A stretch of DNA of 64,000 nucleotides from NCBI GenBank assembly GCA_030427505.1, contig JAUICH010000001.1:744001-808000 (forward strand), written 5' to 3'. Below the pieces are notes generated by a model, which saw only the letters and a program-made list of their open reading frames with translations, ran no database searches and was not told the DNA's origin. Within the stretch, counting starts at the first letter, position 1; every line of letters starts with the position of its first letter. Source of the stretch: Verrucomicrobiia bacterium (GTDB taxonomy: Bacteria; Verrucomicrobiota; Verrucomicrobiia; Verrucomicrobiales; DEV007). The translations under genes and the position numbers were made by a program. Below, in pieces: positions 58,791 through 64,000 of the stretch.

Positions 58791-61655
58791 GTGGAGCGTA
58801 AGTTCCTGGGCTGGGACCGGCCGGTGCTGGATCTGGCGGCGGAGCGGCTGTTGCGTGGCATCACGGCCCGGCCCGCCGACCTGAGTTCCATAGCCATCAT
58901 GGCGCCGACGCGGAACGCGGGCCGCCGCCTGCGGGAGCGGTTGGCGCTCTTGGCGGAAGAAAAAGGCCTGGGTGGCGTTCTGTCCCCCCTGATCCGGCCG
59001 CCGGAGTATTTTTTAAACTTGGGCATTTCCGAGGAACAGCGGCCGAGGCTTGCGTCACGAAACCAGACCGTGCTGGCTTGGGCGCGAACGTTGCGGAAGG
59101 CGAAGCTGGGGAACTTCCGGGCGGTTTTCCCGGTGGACCCGCCGGAGCAGGATTTTCGCTGGGCGCTTCAGGTGGGACGGGAGTTCGCGGACCTCAGGGA
59201 AACCCTGGGCGAGGCGGGGAAGGATCTGAAGGCCATCTTTCAAGCCGGAGGCGACGAGATGCCGGAGAGGGAACGGTGGGAGGCTCTGGCACGGCTGGAA
59301 ACCGCCTACCTGGAAACGCTCGACGGGCTGGGGCTGGAAGACCGCCAGGACGCGCGGGCCAGGAGCGCGGAGAAGGCCCGGCTGCCGGAGGAGATCCAGC
59401 GCCTGATCCTGCTGGCGACGCCCGACCCCATCCCCCTCGCATTGCGGGTGGCGCGCGGCTTGAGCCGGAAGCTTCCGGTGGAGATCTGGGTCCACGCGCC
59501 GGAGAGCGTGGCGGACGGCTTTGACGAGTGGGGCCAGCCGGAGGCGGACTTTTGGGAGAGCTTCCTTTTGCCTCTGAAGGAACGGCAGCTTCACGTATGC
59601 ACAAACGCCGAGGCGCAAGCCCGGCTGACGGCCCGATGGATCGCGCCGCTGAACCAAAGAGACCGCTACGTGGCGGTGGGGGCTCCGGATCGCGAGGCGG
59701 CGTTGACCTTGCGCCGGGTGCTGGAAGAACGCCAGGTGCCAGTCTTCGATCCCGAGGGCGAGGCGCTGAAGACACAGGGTTTTCACTACCTGTTGCGCAC
59801 CCTTGGCCGGTTTGTCAGGACCGGAGAGTTTGCCGATTTCGCCGAACTGGTTCGCTGTCCAGGTTTCGTCCGGCTCGTGGAAAGCCGGACCGGAGAAAAT
59901 ATTTCCACGCGGCGTTTGCTGGAGGCCCTGGACCGTTTCCAGTCCGAGACCATTCCCCGCCACCTGTCCTCCGTTCGAACACTGCTGAAACGAGATCCGG
60001 AAAATGAGGATCGGGGACGGATGGCTTTGGAACAAGCCATGGAAGTGGGGCTGCGCGTTAGGGAGGAACTGAGCGCGGAAGGCAATCTGACCGCTTTGTT
60101 AGGCGCCATGGTGGCGATCCATGGCGGCGCTTCACTGGACCCGGAAAAAATGGAAGACCAGGCAGTCATCGAAGGGGGTAAAGCCCTGGAGTCCGCCTGC
60201 CGGGAGTGGGAGGCCGTCTCCGCCTCCGGCCTGGTCGACGCTTCTCCATTGGATGCCCTGGACTTCGTGGTGGAACAGGCCGGCGAGCAGCGGATCTACG
60301 AGACCGGACACCGGCCCGCCGTGGAAATGCTGGGCTGGTTGGAACTGCTGTGGGAGGATGCTTCCTGGTTAGTATTAACGGGCATGAATGACGGAGTGGT
60401 GCCGGACGCGGTGGTGGGAGATAAGTTTATCCCGGAAGCCCTGCGTGGTGCTCCCTATGTGGGCCTGAAGACCAACCGGGACCGTTTCGCGCGGGACGCC
60501 TACCTCCTGGCCGCGTTGCTGGGCAGCCGGGCCAAAGCGGGCCGGGTGGATGTTTTGTTAGGAAAAGAAACGGACGCGGGCGATCCGCTCCGCCCCTCCC
60601 GGCTGCTCTACCTGTGCCGGGACGAAGAGTTGCCGAAGCGAATCGAGACCCTCTTCAAAGAGCCGTCCGATGCGCCGGAGATGGGTTTCTGGAACGCGCC
60701 GTGGAAATTGAAGATTCCCGAGGCCCCACCGCTAAACGGCCTGCGGGTCACGGAGTTCCGGACCTACCTGGCCTGTCCGTTCCGTTATTACCTGACCTAT
60801 CGCTTGCGTATGGAGTCTCTGGACCTGGTCCGGACCGAGATGGGCAGCCGGGAGTTTGGCATTGTCTGCCACGAGGTGTGGGAGCGCTTTGGCCGGGACG
60901 CTGCCTTGCGGGACTCCACGAACGCGGATGACATAGGGGAGTTCTTCACCCAGACGGCGGATGCCGTGGCGGGCGAACGCTTTGGCGGTGAGCTGTCCGT
61001 GCCGCTGCAACTTCAGTTGGAAAGTTTGAAGCAGCGCTTCCGCCGGGCGGCGGAGATCCAGGCGGAGCAGCGGAGAAACGGGTGGCGCATCGTGGACGTG
61101 GAGCGGGTCATTCATGAATCCCTGCCCTGGAAAATCGGCGGTCTGCCCATCTGGGGGAAAGTGGACCGGATCGAGCAGCACGAGGACGGCGCCTGGCGGT
61201 TCCTGGACTACAAGACTTCGGACCGGGCGGCGAATCCCAAAAATCAACACCTGACCAAGATCATGGGTAGCACCAATCTCCGCCAGGTGTTGAGTTGTGC
61301 CCGTTTCAAGATGGGAAAGGCGGAGTATCGCTGGCAGGACCTGCAAATGGTGCTTTACGCGGCGGCCTTGCAGGAGATTCATGGGGAGCCGGTGGCGTGC
61401 GGGTACTTCAACGTGCCCAAGGCGCTGGAGGAAATTGGCGTGGTGGAATGGAAAGATTTGGATGCCGATCTCGTTTCCGAAGGCGTGGCCTGCGCGGAGC
61501 GGATCGTGGCGGCGATCCAGGAAAACCAGTTCTGGCCGCCCACGGAGCGGCCGCCCTATGACGACTACGGACCCCTGTTGTTTGACGTGCCGGAGATGAC
61601 GGTGGAAGCAGGCGGGTTCGCCCTGGCCGAACGACTGGAGGACGCCGATGCCTGA
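58791..61655 (+). CDS. PD-(D/E)XK nuclease family protein, AddB/RecB-nuclease-like
   Basis: From GTG the gene encodes 954 residues. The N-terminal 600 residues resemble the inactivated helicase part of AddB. The C-terminal nuclease domain begins at VTEFRTYLACPFRYYLTYRL (about 645), with FGIVCHEVWERF holding the His, then WGKVDRIEQHEDGAWRFLDYKTSD with the Asp-(x)n-Asp-Tyr-Lys metal-binding core. The four-cysteine iron-sulfur cluster of AddB is not evident. With the helicase gene, which overlaps by eight bases, it would form a two-subunit helicase-nuclease that processes double-strand breaks for recombination. Confidence 0.88.
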   Translation: MERKFLGWDRPVLDLAAERLLRGITARPADLSSIAIMAPTRNAGRRLRERLALLAEEKGLGGVLSPLIRPPEYFLNLGISEEQRPRLASRNQTVLAWARTLRKAKLGNFRAVFPVDPPEQDFRWALQVGREFADLRETLGEAGKDLKAIFQAGGDEMPERERWEALARLETAYLETLDGLGLEDRQDARARSAEKARLPEEIQRLILLATPDPIPLALRVARGLSRKLPVEIWVHAPESVADGFDEWGQPEADFWESFLLPLKERQLHVCTNAEAQARLTARWIAPLNQRDRYVAVGAPDREAALTLRRVLEERQVPVFDPEGEALKTQGFHYLLRTLGRFVRTGEFADFAELVRCPGFVRLVESRTGENISTRRLLEALDRFQSETIPRHLSSVRTLLKRDPENEDRGRMALEQAMEVGLRVREELSAEGNLTALLGAMVAIHGGASLDPEKMEDQAVIEGGKALESACREWEAVSASGLVDASPLDALDFVVEQAGEQRIYETGHRPAVEMLGWLELLWEDASWLVLTGMNDGVVPDAVVGDKFIPEALRGAPYVGLKTNRDRFARDAYLLAALLGSRAKAGRVDVLLGKETDAGDPLRPSRLLYLCRDEELPKRIETLFKEPSDAPEMGFWNAPWKLKIPEAPPLNGLRVTEFRTYLACPFRYYLTYRLRMESLDLVRTEMGSREFGIVCHEVWERFGRDAALRDSTNADDIGEFFTQTADAVAGERFGGELSVPLQLQLESLKQRFRRAAEIQAEQRRNGWRIVDVERVIHESLPWKIGGLPIWGKVDRIEQHEDGAWRFLDYKTSDRAANPKNQHLTKIMGSTNLRQVLSCARFKMGKAEYRWQDLQMVLYAAALQEIHGEPVACGYFNVPKALEEIGVVEWKDLDADLVSEGVACAERIVAAIQENQFWPPTERPPYDDYGPLLFDVPEMTVEAGGFALAERLEDADA

Positions 61656-64000
61656 GGAACGCATTCAGATTTCCAATCAGATGATTCTGGCGTCGGCCGG
61701 GTCGGGGAAGACCTATCGCCTGACGGATCGTTTCATATCGCTGATGGCCCTGGGCGAAGCGCCGGAGGCCATGATCGCCCTGACATTCACCCGGAAAGCG
61801 GCGGGCGAATTCTTTGACGAGATACTGAAGAAGCTGGCCGGCGCCGCCACCGACGAAGGCGTGGCGGCCCGGATCAAGGCGGCCAATGGTTTACCGGACT
61901 TCGATTCGCGCCAGGCGCGGAAGCTTCTCCGCCGGATGGTTAGCCGCACCCATGCCCTGTCCCTGGGCACGCTGGACAGCTTCTTCGTTTCCATCGTGCA
62001 AGCCTTCCCTTTTGAACTGGGCATGAGCGGCGGGTTTGAGATTCTGGATGACTACGCGCTGATGCTGGCCCGTCAGGAAGTGTGGGCCCGGGTCTTTCAG
62101 GATGTGGGGGCGAACGAGAAAGCGCGGCGGAGTTTCCTGGACGCCTTCAAGCGCTCCACCTTTGGGAAAGAGGAACGGCGTTTGGGTGAGAATCTGGACG
62201 AGTTCCTGAAGTGGGGGCACCGGCTGATTGTGAAGGCGCCGGACCGCCACTACTGGGGCAACGCGGATCTTATCTGGCCGGGAGGCGTACCCTACGTGAC
62301 CACCGCCAAGGAAGCGAAGGCGACTGGGCAACGCTTGCTGGGAATGCTGGAGGCGCGGGCCGGAGGAGAGCACGCGGTTCCTCCGAAGAGCCTGGAGAAG
62401 TGGGCAGACTTCGTCGAAGCCGTGGCCTCGCTCCAGCCTGGGGACAAGTTAGGAAAGGAGTTCGACACGCTTCAGAAGAACATGGGCGAGGTGTGGGATC
62501 GCGTGGAGGACGGCCACGCGGATTTCAACGTGGAACGAAAGCGCGTCTACTTGGGGCCGGACGAGTGCGGCGCCCTGACGGATCTGGTGTCCTACATGGA
62601 CTGGTGCGACCTGGCATCCAACGCGGAGTCCGCCGTGGGGATCTGGGAGATCCTGAATCGCTACGAGGAGGTCTATCACCAACTGGTTCGCCGGACCGGG
62701 CGGCTCACCTTTGAAGATGTGCAGTGGATGCTCAGCGGAAAGTTGGCGCGGGCCCATGAAAACGTCGCGGAGGCTCACCTGGAAGAACGCTGGCAGTCCG
62801 TGGAATACCGGCTGGACGGTCAGTACCGGCATTGGCTGCTGGACGAGTTTCAGGACACCAGTTTTGGTCAGTGGGAGGTCATTGAGAACCTGATCGATGA
62901 GGTCGTTCAGGACACCAGCGGCGAGCGCAGCCTGTTCTATGTGGGAGACGTGAAGCAGGCCATTTATGGCTGGCGCGGTGGGGATTCACGGCTGTTTTGG
63001 GAGATCTTTGGCCGCTATAATCAAGGCAGCGAAGACCGCATTCAGGAGCACCCCATGCACCAGTCCTGGCGGTCCGGCCCCGTCATCATTCAGACGCTGA
63101 ATGCCATCTTCGGAAATCGCGATGCGCTGGCGGCGAACTTCCCCGCCGCCATGGAACGCTGGGAAAAGGAGTGGCAGCCTCACGACTGGGCGAAGGATAC
63201 CGAAGGCTGCGTGACCTACCTCCAGGCGGCAGGCAAGGAAGCGGAGGCGCGCTATGAAGTGGCGCTCGGGTTGTTGAAGAAACTGCGGCCCGGAGAACGG
63301 CGCCTGAAGTGCGCCGTATTGGTGCGCGAGAACCAGACGGCCCGCCAGTTGGTGGAGTATGTCCGGGCTCGAAGCGAGATCCCCATCAAGGCCGATACCG
63401 AGCTGGAGATGGGCCGCGAGAATCCGCTAACCTCCGCGCTGTACTCTCTGCTGAAGTGGCTGGCTCATCCGGGAGACCGCTTTGCCTGGGAGCATGTCTT
63501 GATGACGCCCTTCGCGGAGATGGTCCGCGACGGAGAACGCGGCCCGAATTGGTTCCGGGCCCAAACGGCGCGGGAGATACACGATCATGGGTTCGAAGCG
63601 GTGATTCAGGGATGGCTTAGCTATTTGGAGGAGAATTGGCCGGGCGAATTGGATGCCTTCGCGACGCGCCGGGCCGGGCAATTCCGCGCGGCGGCGAGAC
63701 GGTTCGACTCCGAGGGCGACCGCTCCATCGACCGCTTCCTGGCCTATCTGGATCACTACACGGACACCGACCCCACGGCCAAAGGCGTGGTGGAAGTGAT
63801 GACCATTCACAAGGCGAAAGGCCTGGGATTCGATGCCGTGATCCTTTGCGATATCGACAAAGACCGGCCCGAGAAAGGCACCGGGGGCGAGTTGGTCTCC
63901 GCCGAGAACGAACGGCGGGAGATCCAATGGGTGACCCGGCTTCCCCGGAAGGCCGCCGCGCGGCGCGATCCGGTGATGGCGGCGTTTCTGGACCAGCGGG
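61648..64000 (+). CDS. UvrD/Rep-family helicase-exonuclease, AddA-like, 3' end outside the window
   Basis: The ATG overlaps the AddB-like gene by eight bases, a sign of coupling. The frame stays open to the window edge, giving about 784 residues. Superfamily-1 motifs are present: Walker A LASAGSGKTYRLT near residue 18, FTRKAAGEFF (motif Ia), LLDEFQDTS (motif II), VGDVKQAIYGWRGG (motif III) and VMTIHKAKGLGFD (motif V region). Overall layout fits AddA; its nuclease domain would lie beyond the edge. Partner of the upstream nuclease in break repair. Confidence 0.9.
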   Translation, partial: MPEERIQISNQMILASAGSGKTYRLTDRFISLMALGEAPEAMIALTFTRKAAGEFFDEILKKLAGAATDEGVAARIKAANGLPDFDSRQARKLLRRMVSRTHALSLGTLDSFFVSIVQAFPFELGMSGGFEILDDYALMLARQEVWARVFQDVGANEKARRSFLDAFKRSTFGKEERRLGENLDEFLKWGHRLIVKAPDRHYWGNADLIWPGGVPYVTTAKEAKATGQRLLGMLEARAGGEHAVPPKSLEKWADFVEAVASLQPGDKLGKEFDTLQKNMGEVWDRVEDGHADFNVERKRVYLGPDECGALTDLVSYMDWCDLASNAESAVGIWEILNRYEEVYHQLVRRTGRLTFEDVQWMLSGKLARAHENVAEAHLEERWQSVEYRLDGQYRHWLLDEFQDTSFGQWEVIENLIDEVVQDTSGERSLFYVGDVKQAIYGWRGGDSRLFWEIFGRYNQGSEDRIQEHPMHQSWRSGPVIIQTLNAIFGNRDALAANFPAAMERWEKEWQPHDWAKDTEGCVTYLQAAGKEAEARYEVALGLLKKLRPGERRLKCAVLVRENQTARQLVEYVRARSEIPIKADTELEMGRENPLTSALYSLLKWLAHPGDRFAWEHVLMTPFAEMVRDGERGPNWFRAQTAREIHDHGFEAVIQGWLSYLEENWPGELDAFATRRAGQFRAAARRFDSEGDRSIDRFLAYLDHYTDTDPTAKGVVEVMTIHKAKGLGFDAVILCDIDKDRPEKGTGGELVSAENERREIQWVTRLPRKAAARRDPVMAAFLDQR

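Noticed and set aside
1-64000. CRISPR array, tRNA or rRNA genes
   Set aside because: No regularly spaced direct repeats of suitable length and no tRNA or rRNA core sequences were noticed by eye.

Overview
The window is about 60% GC and gene-dense. It looks like a chromosomal segment of a heterotrophic member of the Verrucomicrobiota (PVC superphylum). The main reasons are a Verru_Chthon cassette (large proteins A plus pilin-like B, C and D), a giant secreted PVC-type haem/dehydrogenase protein with FG-GAP repeats, a DUF1080 lipoprotein, a formylglycine sulfatase, several TIM-barrel sugar isomerase-like proteins, SGNH hydrolases and an SSS symporter. No rRNA, tRNA, CRISPR array or complete transposase was seen.

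Layout. 1-8.6 kb is an accessory-looking stretch: the end of a Gfo/Idh/MocA dehydrogenase, a sulfotransferase, an 800-base gene-free region with iteron-like repeats and a structured RNA ending in an intrinsic terminator, two overlapping small ORFs (the first like an integrase N-terminal domain), a vapBC pair killed by nonsense codons, a DUF2239 gene behind a palindromic promoter, a GMC oxidoreductase/gluconate-dehydrogenase-subunit-3 operon, a 219-bp MITE, and an antitoxin next to a wrecked ParE-type toxin. 8.6-16 kb is a stress and redox block: pirin behind two palindromic operators, a rhodanese-YceI fusion, an MFS-like membrane protein, a nitroreductase, and an hsp20-lon pair. 16-26 kb holds a TIM-barrel protein, a minus-strand operon (HlyD-like adaptor, secreted terpenoid-cyclase-fold protein, SGNH hydrolase), OsmC, an aldo/keto reductase, a Fur-family regulator, a small cNMP-fold protein, a DUF1080 lipoprotein and a fused SpmA-SpmB protein.

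26-39 kb carries the 1562-residue PVC-type protein, an anchored unknown protein, two secreted serine hydrolases, and a four-gene minus-strand sugar operon (HPS/KGPDC-like aldolase or decarboxylase, MDR dehydrogenase, SDR dehydrogenase, TIM-barrel isomerase). 39-50 kb is the Verru_Chthon cassette in the order A1-A2-B-C-D, with A duplicated and a similar promoter in front of each A gene. 50-55 kb follows with an alpha/beta-hydrolase-like protein, an SGNH hydrolase, a sulfatase and a second cNMP-fold protein. 55-59 kb is an uptake and catabolism operon (small membrane protein, SSS symporter, enolase-superfamily enzyme). 59-64 kb is an AddB-like nuclease and an AddA/UvrD-like helicase that runs off the window.

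The most interesting signals are: (i) the cassette, whose four protein classes match minor pseudopilins GspH/I/J/K by leader type, suggesting a dedicated tip complex with two alternative K-like tips beside secreted polymer-degrading enzymes; (ii) the structured RNA plus coupled small-ORF unit at 2.16-3.21 kb; (iii) two kinds of non-autonomous repeat, one of which supplies the last codons and stop of lon. Functions come from reading the sequence and recalling protein families; no database search was run.
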